This document shows positions 9,641 to 19,716 of a DNA stretch of 64,000 nt, one piece after another. The stretch is from the NCBI GenBank assembly GCA_910585215.1, contig CAJUDQ010000012.1, positions 19,173 through 83,172 on the forward strand, in the 5' to 3' direction. The stretch comes from an uncultured Lachnospiraceae bacterium (GTDB lineage Bacteria > Bacillota > Clostridia > Lachnospirales > Lachnospiraceae). The translations under genes were made by a program, and so were the position numbers. Position 1 is the first letter of the stretch. Every line of letters begins with the position of its first letter. The notes under the pieces are model-generated. The model saw only the letters and a program-made list of their open reading frames with translations, was not told the origin of the DNA and did no database searches.

Positions 9641-9741
9641 TTTTTTGTACCATGCTGCAGGTCATACATTCTGATATACAGTCTGACCTGAAACTGACAT
9701 TGCAAAACAGTATCCATAAAATCAAAAAACACCTGCAGCAT
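9637..9741 (-). CDS. 34-residue leader peptide overlapping the MFS start
   Basis: ATG at 9741-9739 follows AAAGGA four bases upstream, and the frame runs 34 codons to a TGA that overlaps the exporter ATG (ATGA). The peptide begins MLQVFFDFMDTVLQC and ends YDLQHGTKK. In RNA sense, CUGCAGGU at codons 2-4 (9731-9738) can pair with ACCUGCAG (9655-9662). The same downstream segment can pair instead with CAGGUCA (9684-9690 with 9658-9664). The two stems are mutually exclusive, the layout of translational attenuators before antibiotic-resistance genes. The peptide itself is not recognised. Confidence 0.5.
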   Translation of the reverse strand: MLQVFFDFMDTVLQCQFQVRLYIRMYDLQHGTKK

Positions 9742-9849
9742 ATATCCTTTCTATATTTTTGTATGTTTTACCCTTTCCTCTATTTATAATACCGCACGTT
9801 GGTATGTATATATTTTTAAATATAGGACTACAATATACTGTAGCCCTCT

Positions 9850-10503
9850 CTATTTGCTCTGTTCATAAAGAATTGCCAGTTCCTTTAATCTGTCCAGCAT
9901 TTCATTATCTACAATATCCAGACCAAAGCCCTGCATCATCTGTTGGAATACCATAAATTTTCGACACGCTTCCTCGGCAGAATTATTAAATATCATTGGA
10001 TTCATCCAGATATTTGCGGCAAGTATAATCAATTCTGCTAGCTCTGCCGGATAATCTGTCTGAATGGAACCATCCAAAATCCCCTGTTTAATAATAGGTT
10101 CAATATAATCCGGTGCCGCTTCGTCCATTGTTTCACGAAAAATACTGAAAATCAGTCTGGGATTATTACTTAAATCCGGCGCCACTGTAAATATATCGTT
10201 CTGAACAGGCCGAAGAATAGATTCCTTAAAAATAATTTTAAGCTTTTCCTTTCCGGTAATATCCTTCCGGTCACGAATCACTGCAAGCATTCTGTTTGAT
10301 TCTTCTGTCATTCTATCTGTCACAGCGACTAAAATATCTTCCTTTGATTTAAAATGATGATAAATCGCTCCCTTGCTGAGCCCGCCCAACTGATTGATAA
10401 TATCCTGAATAGAAGTATGTTCATATCCTTTTTCCATAAACAGACGCAGCGCAACATCAAGGATTAAATTAACAGTTTCTTCTGGGTGTTTATTTCTGGC
10501 CAT
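9850..10503 (-). CDS. TetR/AcrR family transcriptional regulator
   Basis: 217 residues with an N-terminal helix-turn-helix at about residues 12-55: LDVALRLFMEKGYEHTSIQDI followed by GGLSKGAIYHHFKSKEDILVAV, the classic TetR DNA-binding domain. The C-terminal all-helical ligand domain is unassigned. Two CATACC-N3-GGTATG operators cover its own promoter, so it should repress itself. Its position just upstream of the MFS exporter, and a related pair of half-sites at about 9789-9806 in front of that gene, suggest it also controls efflux. Ribosome site GGGAGG. Confidence 0.85.
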   Translation of the reverse strand: MARNKHPEETVNLILDVALRLFMEKGYEHTSIQDIINQLGGLSKGAIYHHFKSKEDILVAVTDRMTEESNRMLAVIRDRKDITGKEKLKIIFKESILRPVQNDIFTVAPDLSNNPRLIFSIFRETMDEAAPDYIEPIIKQGILDGSIQTDYPAELAELIILAANIWMNPMIFNNSAEEACRKFMVFQQMMQGFGLDIVDNEMLDRLKELAILYEQSK

Positions 10504-10517
10504 TTTTTAACCTCCCT

Positions 10518-10566
10518 ACATACCGACGGTATGTTTATATTATCATACCAACGGTATGTTTGTCAA
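10518..10566 (-). promoter_or_regulatory. tetR promoter with two TetR operators
   Basis: Minus strand: TTGACA, 18 bases, TAATAT. One operator (10544-10558, CATACC-AAC-GGTATG read on the plus strand) fills the -35/-10 spacer. A second (10518-10534, arms ACATACCG and CGGTATGT) lies just after the -10 box. Centres are 25 bp apart, so two dimers could occupy the promoter. Confidence 0.7.
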
Positions 10567-10594
10567 TCCACATTTTCTACTTTTTTAATAATTT

Positions 10595-11518
10595 TCAATC
10601 GTTCTCCATTTCACCTATAATATCCCAAATTAAATCATGATACCCCATTCCTCGCGCTGTAGGAGTTGCCTGTGTTACCATAATCAATTTCTTTTTTGGA
10701 ACAACTGTTATACTCTGTCCGCCATATCCCCTGCATCCATACCATTCATCGCCTCTCCACCACATAAATCCATATCCTGATTCTGCCGGTGACGGCGCAA
10801 TAGCCATATCAATATATTTTTTGGATAAAATCTGTTTATCCTCATAAACTCCATTATCCAAAAACAACTTTCCTATTTTAAACAGTTCCATTGCTGTCAA
10901 ATCAGAAAGTTTTTCATTCTTATCATTATTTCCAATCGTATAATATGTCCCCGATGCAGATTGAAACCATCCTTTACTTTCTATACCCAGCGGTTTATAA
11001 AGATTCTGATTTGTAAATTCATATAAATCACCGGAAATATAATTTAAAACCTCTGCCAGCAATAAAATATCCCACTCCTTGTATAGATATTTTGTCCCCG
11101 GAATATCTACTACAACGATATCTGCAATATGTCCAATCCAGTTATCTGACCGAAACATCTGGTCAAGCATGGGACAATGGTAGTGTACTCCTCCCTGCCA
11201 GTATATTCCCGAGGTCATTGTCAAAAGATGACGCACTGTAATCATTCTGTGATGCAAGTCTCTTCCTTCATTAAATTGTGGAATAAACTTATAAACCGGC
11301 TCATCCACACTTTTTAACAGGCCCTTGTCAATCATAATTCCCGCAACTGCTGATGTTATGCTTTTTGCCACGGATTTAATTACATTTCTGCTGTTTTCAT
11401 CAAATCCGTTATAATAACAATTAGCCACAAATTCCCCGTTGAGCCAGAGCAGTACACTGTTTATCTGCCGATACTTCTTTCTTTTTATATAGTTATCTAT
11501 AATTTTATCAATCGTCAT
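10595..11518 (-). CDS. Serine hydrolase, class C beta-lactamase family
   Basis: 307 residues. The SxxK nucleophile motif of penicillin-binding/beta-lactamase-fold enzymes is seen as Ser49-Val-Ala-Lys52 in NVIKSVAKSITSAVAG, followed by the family hallmark VRHLLTMTSGI. The conserved C-terminal stretch YGFMWWRGDEW and the late GYGGQSITVVPKKKL strand complete the fold. No signal peptide, so a cytoplasmic esterase or amidase is more likely than a true beta-lactamase. Its start overlaps the stop of the UvrA-like gene (ATGA at 11515-11518), which indicates translational coupling and a shared function. Confidence 0.8.
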   Translation of the reverse strand: MTIDKIIDNYIKRKKYRQINSVLLWLNGEFVANCYYNGFDENSRNVIKSVAKSITSAVAGIMIDKGLLKSVDEPVYKFIPQFNEGRDLHHRMITVRHLLTMTSGIYWQGGVHYHCPMLDQMFRSDNWIGHIADIVVVDIPGTKYLYKEWDILLLAEVLNYISGDLYEFTNQNLYKPLGIESKGWFQSASGTYYTIGNNDKNEKLSDLTAMELFKIGKLFLDNGVYEDKQILSKKYIDMAIAPSPAESGYGFMWWRGDEWYGCRGYGGQSITVVPKKKLIMVTQATPTARGMGYHDLIWDIIGEMEND

Positions 11519-13869
11519 TTTAAATACCTGCCTATGATTGATTCTGAATTGTTTTTCAGTTCAGCCGGCGTACCGCACGCAATCACATTACCGCCTTCAT
11601 CTCCTCCACCTTTTCCCAGCTCAATAATATAATCACAATTGGACAATATATAAGGGTCATGTTCTGTAATAATTACTGAATTTCCCATATCCACAAGCTC
11701 ATTCATAAGTGTCATAAGTCTTTCGCTGTCACAAAAAGAAAGCCCTGTTGTCGGCTCATCAAAAATATAAAGGCACTCCTTTCCTGCTCTTTGCTTTGCA
11801 AGCTCTTTTGCCAGTTTTATTCTTTGACTTTCTCCTCCTGAAATCGTTGGCGTTTCCTGTCCCAATTTGATATAGCCCATACCTACACGTTTTAGAACAT
11901 TCAGCATTGCATAAATAGACTTATCCTTTTTCTTAAAAAATTCACATGCCTCCTCCACACTCATTTCCAGAATATCCTGTATATTTCTACCATCCAGATA
12001 AACTTTCATTACTTCAGGCAAATATCCAGTTCCTTTACAATCCTCACATTTTATGTCTATAAAATTGCCAAGCCCCATATGATAATGAATTGCTCCATCT
12101 CCCTTGCAGGTCAGACAGCCGCCCTCGCTGTTTCTGGAAAACATTCCTGCCGAATATCCGGCAGATTTTGCCGCATCACTTTCTGCATATAAAGCTCGTA
12201 TTTTATCAAATATTCCTGTATAAGTAGCCGGACAGGATGTTTTGCTTCTGCCGATTGGTCTCTGGTCAATAATATAACATTTTTTTATATTATCTACACC
12301 CAGCAATTCTATATTCGCCCTTTGTTCCCCGTTTTCTTCCATCACACATTTTGTTTTAAGAATTTCTTTTAATTTCGGAACCAGAGTATCCGATATTAAA
12401 CTGGATTTTCCGCTTCCGGACACACCTGCTATACCAGTCATTATCCCAAGTGGTATATCTACCGAAATATTTTTTAAATTATGCGTATTTGCATTCTTTA
12501 TATGTAATTTTTTTTGAGACACAGGTCTGTATAATGATTTCGTTTTAAATCCGGTTTTATCTGAACAATCAAGTGCTGCCAAATTTTTCAGATAAGGCGC
12601 TGTCTTTGATTCACTGCATGTTAAAAATTCCTGATATCCGCCTTCATATATTTTTAAACCGCCATATATTCCAGCTTCTGGTCCCATATCAATAATATAA
12701 TCTGCTTCTTTTATAAAATTTTCATCGTGCTCTACACATACTACAGTATTTCCGGCATCTACAAGCCTTTTTATAATACGAATAAGATTGGATTTTTCCA
12801 GCTCATGAAGACCGATGGTGGGCTCATCAAATACAAAAATAATTGAATCCATTTCCGCCAGAATATAGGAAGCCAGAAACAGTCTTTGAATTTCTCCGCC
12901 GGACAAAGTCGGCAGCGGCCTTGACAATGAAAGATGATGCAATCCTACTTCTATCATGCAGGAAAGTTTTTTTATCAAATCTTCCAATAATGGTGATTTT
13001 TTAATATCTGCATTTTTCAGAAAATTCAGTAATCCGCTGATCTGCATTTCTTCCAGCTCGCTTATGATTTTACCATCAACTGTTGTATGCATCGCCTGTT
13101 CTCCAAGCCCTGTCCCGTTACATTTTGGACAGGAAATATTTTCTACACAGTTTAATTTTGAACCCCAGTTTTTTTTGCCCTGACTCCATAACCATACATT
13201 TCCAATCCATGTGATAAATCCTTCTGTATCTGCTGTTCCATATTTAAATACCAGCAATTCTTCTTCTGTCAATTCCTTTAATGTTTTTTCAGAGGATATA
13301 CCAGTTTTCTTTTCAAGCTTTCGTAAAAAACGCTGATAAGCACCTCCGTCTGCCTGTCCGTTTAGAATATCCTTTAATTTTATTGAAATATCTGGTAATA
13401 TCTTATCTTCACATACATGAATAATGTTTCTTTTTCCAAGACATTTTACACACATGCCTCTTGCGGAATTTCTCTGAAACATCGATGCTTCTAAAGGTCT
13501 TCCATTATCATAATCAGGATTTAAATTGCCATATACTGCAAAAAGTGCAGCCAGAACAGCCGTAAGTTTTGTTCTTGTTCCAACAGTACTTCTTGGATTT
13601 GACTGACGTATAATCCGCTGTTCTACGGCTACTGTCGGTGAAAGACCAGTAATTTCGTCAAACGATGACTCGCTTTCCACCATAAACTGTGTATCGGAAA
13701 ACATCAGATATCTGCGACGGCCTTCCTCGTAAAGCGTATCAAATGCCAGACTTGATTTGCCACTGCCGGATACCCCTGTTATTACGGTCAGTTTATTTTT
13801 TGGAATTTTCACATTTATACCTTTTAAATTGTGAATAGATGCATTTTTTATCTGTATGTACTGTTTCAT
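11515..13869 (-). CDS. UvrA-like ABC ATPase (UvrA2/DrrC type)
   Basis: 784 residues with the tandem ATPase layout of excinuclease subunit A. The first Walker A is GVSGSGKSS near residues 32-40 and the second is GVSGSGKSS near residue 480. There are two signature motifs (PTLSGGEIQR and PTISGGESQR) and zinc-binding CxxC pairs (CPKCNGTG; CLTCKGDG with CEDCKGTG). It is about 150 residues shorter than housekeeping UvrA, which is typical of UvrA2 or DrrC-like paralogs linked to tolerance of DNA-binding drugs. The coupled serine hydrolase and the nearby efflux pump and TetR fit a drug-tolerance cluster, but this is inference. Not a substitute for uvrA, whose uvrB partner is absent here. Confidence 0.85.
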   Translation of the reverse strand: MKQYIQIKNASIHNLKGINVKIPKNKLTVITGVSGSGKSSLAFDTLYEEGRRRYLMFSDTQFMVESESSFDEITGLSPTVAVEQRIIRQSNPRSTVGTRTKLTAVLAALFAVYGNLNPDYDNGRPLEASMFQRNSARGMCVKCLGKRNIIHVCEDKILPDISIKLKDILNGQADGGAYQRFLRKLEKKTGISSEKTLKELTEEELLVFKYGTADTEGFITWIGNVWLWSQGKKNWGSKLNCVENISCPKCNGTGLGEQAMHTTVDGKIISELEEMQISGLLNFLKNADIKKSPLLEDLIKKLSCMIEVGLHHLSLSRPLPTLSGGEIQRLFLASYILAEMDSIIFVFDEPTIGLHELEKSNLIRIIKRLVDAGNTVVCVEHDENFIKEADYIIDMGPEAGIYGGLKIYEGGYQEFLTCSESKTAPYLKNLAALDCSDKTGFKTKSLYRPVSQKKLHIKNANTHNLKNISVDIPLGIMTGIAGVSGSGKSSLISDTLVPKLKEILKTKCVMEENGEQRANIELLGVDNIKKCYIIDQRPIGRSKTSCPATYTGIFDKIRALYAESDAAKSAGYSAGMFSRNSEGGCLTCKGDGAIHYHMGLGNFIDIKCEDCKGTGYLPEVMKVYLDGRNIQDILEMSVEEACEFFKKKDKSIYAMLNVLKRVGMGYIKLGQETPTISGGESQRIKLAKELAKQRAGKECLYIFDEPTTGLSFCDSERLMTLMNELVDMGNSVIITEHDPYILSNCDYIIELGKGGGDEGGNVIACGTPAELKNNSESIIGRYLK

Positions 13870-13994
13870 AATAAAAATATACTCTCCAAAATTTAATTTT
13901 TATTTTTTGTATTATAACTGTTTTTTATTACAAATACTTCTCAAATCTTGCGATTTTTATGTGAAAAACTGGTTTATTCTGCAAATCTGACAGT

Positions 13995-14789
13995 TTACAA
14001 TAATTTCAGTATATCTTCCATTCTATAATTTTTCGCTTTCAGAATCACCGTATTTTTCCGAAAAACTTCATCAATAATCCGATGTTCCAAAGCTTTTCTT
14101 CTCTCCATATGCCAAAGCAGTCCTTCAAGTCCTCTTAAATGATATTTCTTTCCATATGCGGATTCTTCCATATATTGAATCATTAATGGAAACCAGATTT
14201 CATTTCCATTATTATCGCAACGCTCCTTTCTGATAATATTAATTCCATTTGAAATATCATCCATATCCAGATAAATAATTTTATATAATTTATCAGATAA
14301 GATATTTTTTAATTCTTTATAAAAATCTAAAATTTCATGCTCTGTCATCATCAGATACAACATCTGATTTTCAATTATATTCTGAAAAATAGAACATTCA
14401 AAAATCTGTCCTTCTCCTTTCCAATTTCGAAAACGTCTAAAGATTATATTTTCAAAAGATTCTTTATCCAGATTCCCATTATATATTTCATATTTTTCCA
14501 GAGTTTTATGAAAATTCGGAATATCTGTTAATATTTGTGTATAACAGATGATTTTATATTCTTTTTCTGTCACTGTCTTTTCTTTTAGTTCTTTTTCCAG
14601 CGAAGGATATTTTGATAATAAAACAGAATACTGCTTTTCTGTCACGTAAGCACACCACGCCAATTCAACAGGCGAAAAATCTCCTTCACGAAAAACATCA
14701 TAATCATTTAGACAATCAGAAAGTTTTTTTACAAAAGTACTTTTTCCGGCTCCCTGTAAGCCTTCGATAAAATAATTATTTCTTTTCAC
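13995..14789 (-). CDS. P-loop NTPase-like protein, function unknown
   Basis: About 264 residues. Walker A is GLQGAGKST in the segment NYFIEGLQGAGKSTFVKKL, right at the N-terminus, as in small kinases (deoxynucleoside- or thymidylate-kinase-like fold). It is lysine- and glutamate-rich without membrane segments. A GTG at 14789 preceded by AGAAGG is the better start. A TTG at 14846 would add 19 residues but sits against the right-end relic of an IS element (14848), so the extension is doubtful. The last residues MEDILKLL give no further clue. Confidence 0.55.
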   Translation of the reverse strand: MKRNNYFIEGLQGAGKSTFVKKLSDCLNDYDVFREGDFSPVELAWCAYVTEKQYSVLLSKYPSLEKELKEKTVTEKEYKIICYTQILTDIPNFHKTLEKYEIYNGNLDKESFENIIFRRFRNWKGEGQIFECSIFQNIIENQMLYLMMTEHEILDFYKELKNILSDKLYKIIYLDMDDISNGINIIRKERCDNNGNEIWFPLMIQYMEESAYGKKYHLRGLEGLLWHMERRKALEHRIIDEVFRKNTVILKAKNYRMEDILKLL

Positions 14790-14847
14790 TAATCCTTCTT
14801 CTCTCTTTCCAAAAAATTTTTTTACCGCAAATCTGCCATTTATCAAA

Positions 14848-15226
14848 GTAAACTACCCCACTCTACTCTCTGTAATGGCAACGGTTCCGTTCTGGTTATT
14901 TGTAGTATAAGATTTCCTGCTGTGTTTTGCAGATTTATACTTGGGAATCCACAATAGGTTTTGCCTACAAACCTGTTTTTCAATACCTGCTGTAGGTTTC
15001 ACTGTACATTTGCAAGGGCTAGGCTGTCCACTTCTTTTAAGTAAGAGTATGTTTCCTTATACATGGCGGGAGTCTGCTTCCCAAAGGATTTTGTATCTTT
15101 ATAAGACTGAATTTTATTAAAAAGTATAAGGTTATAGACTTTTCTGCAACATCCAGAAGTTTTTGCAAAAAAGACTGCCTGTCCAGATGCAGGGTACAGC
15201 CTGTAGTTGATTGCTTTATTTGCCAT
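14848..15226 (-). pseudogene. Decayed IS200/IS605-type tnpB with right-end remnant
   Basis: Begins with an intact ribosome site (AGAAGGA) and MANKAINYRLYPASGQAVFF, the TnpB N-terminus, including SGCCRKVYNL. The frame meets a TGA just below 14999. It continues past it (NLQQVLKNRF), shifts frame near 14950 and resumes as IPKYKSAKHSRKSYTTNNQNG, a well-known TnpB segment. The frame stops at about 14862, and the minus strand then reads GGGGTAGTTTAC, the terminal sequence of such elements. The RuvC nuclease core has therefore been deleted between the N-terminal third and the right end. It lies next to the old end of the CRISPR array. Confidence 0.75.
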
Positions 15227-15287
15227 AGTTTTCCTTCTTGTTTCTATAAGTGAATATATGTTTTGTTCTATAACATACCATAAAATT

Positions 15288-15357
15288 CAGGTTCTGGCAA
15301 CCTGTAGTTTGTGCCGATTCATCCTACCACCTTAGAGGGTTGGGGACTTTTCGGCAC
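15288..15357 (-). repeat. Hairpins upstream of the tnpB relic, possible IS left end
   Basis: Two inverted repeats lie in the 240-base gap between the tnpB relic and the array: CAGGTT-5-AACCTG (15288-15304) and GTGCCGA/TCGGCAC arms enclosing 33 bases (15311-15357), inside which ACC and GGT tracts can also pair. IS200/IS605 ends carry subterminal hairpins recognised by TnpA, so this is probably the left end. No tnpA is present. Confidence 0.4.
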
Positions 15358-15466
15358 GTCTAGTTAAAATCAAAAATACCTAAACAGTTATTGACCTGAT
15401 ATAAATTACAATTACTGATAGCTCCCTGAACTGCGTATCTGGGTTCTTTTCTAACAGAATACAATC

Positions 15467-18400
15467 GTTTCCATACATCTCGTGTTACTATTAATCATAT
15501 TAGGAATGGGGCAGTAATCACACAACCACAATTTCAATACATCTCATGTTACTATTAATCGGTGCTGTTGTAGCGGCAATAGGACCACTGTTATGTTTCA
15601 ATACATCTCATGTCACTATTAATCGGGAGTTTTGTCAGGAGCTTCTAAGCAATTACCCGTGTTTCAATACATTTCATGTTACTATTAATCCATTTATTGA
15701 AGGTTTCTCACCTTTCGCAATCCCGTTTCAATACATCTCATGTTACTATTAATCCAGAACGACGAGTAACATCACCTACATCTCTGGAATTTCAATACAT
15801 CTCATGTTACTATTAATCAGACTATTCTGAGTTTATTCAGATTAACATTCCTGAGTTTCAATACATCTCATGTTACTATTAATCACTGCGGCATATGCTT
15901 TCCGTCTCTGCTCCGCGCGTTTCAATACATCTCATGTTACTATTAATCAAACTAATAGAAAAACCAACAAAACAAAAACCAAAGTTTCAATACATCTCAT
16001 GTTACTATTAATCAGAGAATAAAAATGCACTTTTCACAAGTGTAAGCTAGTTTCAATACATCTCATGTTACTATTAATCATAACAGCGCCGGCATACTAA
16101 GCAGGTATTATAAGTTTAATACATCTCATGTTACTATTAATCCTAATGCGTCACTAGTGAAGGTGATTTTTTCTTAGTGTTTCAATACATCTCATGTTAC
16201 TATTAATCGTTTCGATTCGAAGGAGTTTTGTATACAGTGGATATGTTTCAATACATCTCATGTTACTATTAATCGAATATTTCCGCCCCTCTCTGATGAG
16301 CAATGCCAGTTTCAATACATCTCATGTTACTATTAATCAAATAATATTTAAAAACATCTACGAAATAGCCCGTTTCAATACATCTCATGTTACTATTAAT
16401 CGAAGAAAAATGATGTTGTTAGGGTTCATGTTTATTGGTTTCAATACATCTCATGTTACTATTAATCACAAAGGCGTTTGTTATCCTTGTATCCTTAATT
16501 GGTTTCAATACATCTCATGTTACTATTAATCTGGGACTTTTTAAAAACTCCGGCAACAATCATTCCGTTTCAATACATCTCATGTTACTATTAATCAAGT
16601 TTTAAGAAAATGAATGAAAGAACATATTATCGTTTCAATACATCTCATGTTACTATTAATCACAAAACACGCTCCAAGAACGCCCCGTGAATGGCTCTGT
16701 TTCAATACATCTCATGTTACTATTAATCAAAAAATCTTCACTTATTACGACAATATAAATTAAGGTTTCAATACATCTCATGTTACTATTAATCATTTGA
16801 GCATAATATTATTACGAAGTCTTATATTTCGTTTCAATACATCTCATGTTACTATTAATCTTCTAAAAACTAAATATTATAGTAACAAAAAACAAAGTTT
16901 CAATACATCTCATGTTACTATTAATCGCACAACAGACTGTTTCTGCAGCTCTTGTTTCTGGGTTTCAATACATCTCATGTTACTATTAATCTCTAAAGTT
17001 ATGCCGTGTTTAATAAGTTTTCCTATGTTTCAATACATCTCATGTTACTATTAATCAACTTACAATATATGTAACCGTAGTAAAAAATCCAGGTTTCAAT
17101 ACATCTCATGTTACTATTAATCCAGAATACTCCCACAATTTCATCAAATCAACTCGAGTTTCAATACATCTCATGTTACTATTAATCTCCTCCAGAAAAG
17201 ATAGGACATGTTTTTTTGAAACCGTTTCAATACATCTCATGTTACTATTAATCAGGCTTTTTTGGAACGTTTATTCGTTTCGGACCCGTTTCAATACATC
17301 TCATGTTACTATTAATCAACTGCCATTATTTGTGATATATTAAAATAAAATGCGTTTCAATACATCTCATGTTACTATTAATCCCTTTTGATGTTTCAAC
17401 CATTCGTTCTTTTTCCTAGTTTCAATACATCTCATGTTACTATTAATCGCTCATTAAATTAGCTGATTTATTCAATGTTACTGTGTTTCAATACATCTCA
17501 TGTTACTATTAATCACTGCACTATTGGAAGCTTTGATGACAAGAATACTGTTTCAATACATCTCATGTTACTATTAATCCAACAAACGGCCAACACCTAA
17601 CAAGAATGAAAAGAAGTTTCAATACATCTCATGTTACTATTAATCGAGTATAAACGCTGGTACTGCAATAAATTTGTATAGTTTCAATACATCTCATGTT
17701 ACTATTAATCGCTGGAAAAACAGCTTTTGCAAAGAAGGTAAGCATAAGTTTCAATACATCTCATGTTACTATTAATCGCTTTCTTCAAAATTCAAAGATT
17801 TTTTAATACTTTTGTTTCAATACATCTCATGTTACTATTAATCGTAATGTCAGCCTACCATGAACTGCGCTTTAAAAGTTTCAATACATCTCATGTTACT
17901 ATTAATCCCAAAGCGTAATGCTTTTGTACAGAGTTTATACCAGAGTTTCAATACATCTCATGTTACTATTAATCCGTCTAGCATGGATGATTTAGTTTTG
18001 ATTACGACGCCGTTTCAATACATCTCATGTTACTATTAATCCTTTTTTAAGGCCATAAATAATACGCAACATAGCCGTTTCAATACATCTCATGTTACTA
18101 TTAATCATAAAAGAGAAAAAAGAGGAATATTCTGTTTCTATGTTTCAATACATCTCATGTTACTATTAATCTACACAGACGGTTCAGCCCTAAACAACGG
18201 AAGCCCGTTTCAATACATCTCATGTTACTATTAATCGAAGAGATTTGCAATGCGCTATATATTTTAGCTCTAGTTTCAATACATCTCATGTTACTATTAA
18301 TCTTGCAGACTGTTTTCTTTTCCGTGTCCGCAAATCAGTTTCAATACATCTCATGTTACTATTAATCATCCTTGGAGGTTATATATATAGAACCTCCATC

Positions 18401-19549
18401 TTGGTTTCAATACATCTCATGTTACTATTAATCAGACATAGCAATACTTACAGAAATATATGGTCCTGTGTTTCAATACATCTCATGTTACTATTAATCA
18501 AGATATAAAACTCCATTAGGTTTTATGGCAGAAGAGTTTCAATACATCTCATGTTACTATTAATCAAGCGCAGGCAATTATCATAGAGTGCGCTTTCGTC
18601 GAGTTTCAATACATCTCATGTTACTATTAATCTGAATGAAAAAGAGATTTACAGAAAGAAGATTATGTTTCAATACATCTCATGTTACTATTAATCGATG
18701 GTTTTATCCTGTTACAAGTATATTTCCAACCAAGTTTCAATACATCTCATGTTACTATTAATCGAAATTCTTTTTTAAATCCCAGGACACAAGCTTTGTT
18801 TCAATACATCTCATGTTACTATTAATCTGCCTATCTTCCCACATAAACTGTTCTTCTTTGTCCGTTTCAATACATCTCATGTTACTATTAATCATTTTAG
18901 ATAATATTTTTAAAACCGGCGGTTTATCATTTCAATACATCTCATGTTACTATTAATCTCTTTAAGCAAAGGACAAAAGCGTTGGGCAAGCTGGTTTCAA
19001 TACATCTCATGTTACTATTAATCAATATCTGGTCTTATCCAGTCTGCATATAACGCGGCGTTTCAATACATCTCATGTTACTATTAATCGGGAAAATGCA
19101 GAAAAAGCCCCCTTTCGGAGGCTAGTTTCAATACATCTCATGTTACTATTAATCAACCATTCTAACTGTAAAAGCAACAAGCTTGGCAAAGTTTCAATAC
19201 ATCTCATGTTACTATTAATCAATCTTATTTACAGTATAATTGTTCTCGCTTTTTGGTTTCAATACATCTCATGTTACTATTAATCTATGATATGGTCATT
19301 TATACGCTCTTGGACTGCAAACGTTTCAATACATCTCATGTTACTATTAATCCCAACCTAGAGATGAATACGTGGCTCCACCACTTGTTTCAATACATCT
19401 CATGTTACTATTAATCAGACATGGATGTGGGAAATGGATTTTAATCCATGTAGTTTCAATACATCTCATGTTACTATTAATCTTGCCTGTTCGGAATTGA
19501 TACGGTTTAGGTTTTCTTGGTTTCAATACATCTCATGTTACTATTAATC
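15467..19549 (-). CRISPR. Type I-B CRISPR array, 63 repeats and 62 spacers
   Basis: Counted by eye. The 30-base repeat reads on the plus strand GTTTCAATACATCTC followed by ATGTTACTATTAATC; spacers are mostly 34-38 bases. In crRNA sense (minus strand) the repeat ends in ATTGAAAC, the usual 8-base handle of I-B systems, so the array is transcribed leftward from a leader at 19550-19716 next to cas2. The oldest, left end is degenerate as expected. The first repeat (15467-15496) has two changes. The second and sixth begin with A. The third (15595-15624) has T to C, the fourth (15661-15690) C to T, and the eleventh (16114-16142) lacks one base. Repeat 54 (18929) also begins with A. All others read identical. 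Confidence 0.98.
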
Positions 19550-19716
19550 CCATACCCTAAAGGCCTTTTCTACTTTCAAATATTTCCAATCCCCTCTAAA
19601 ATCCTTCCTTTGCTCACTTTCTTCCCAACCTCCCAGTATACTTTTCCATTTTATCCCAAAATGCCCAAATTTTCAAGCTTTTTCTTCTTTTTTCTTTTCT
19701 TCCACCTGGTAATTTT
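19550..19716 (-). promoter_or_regulatory. CRISPR leader with promoter
   Basis: 167 purine-rich bases (minus strand) between the cas2 stop and the first repeat. A promoter TTGAAA (19671-19676), 17 bases, TAAAAT (19648-19653) would start the pre-crRNA near 19641, about 90 bases before the first repeat. The leader-proximal part reads GGAAATATTTGAAAGTAG and then AAAAGGCCTTTAGGGTATGG up to the repeat, the likely Cas1-Cas2 integration context. Confidence 0.7.
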
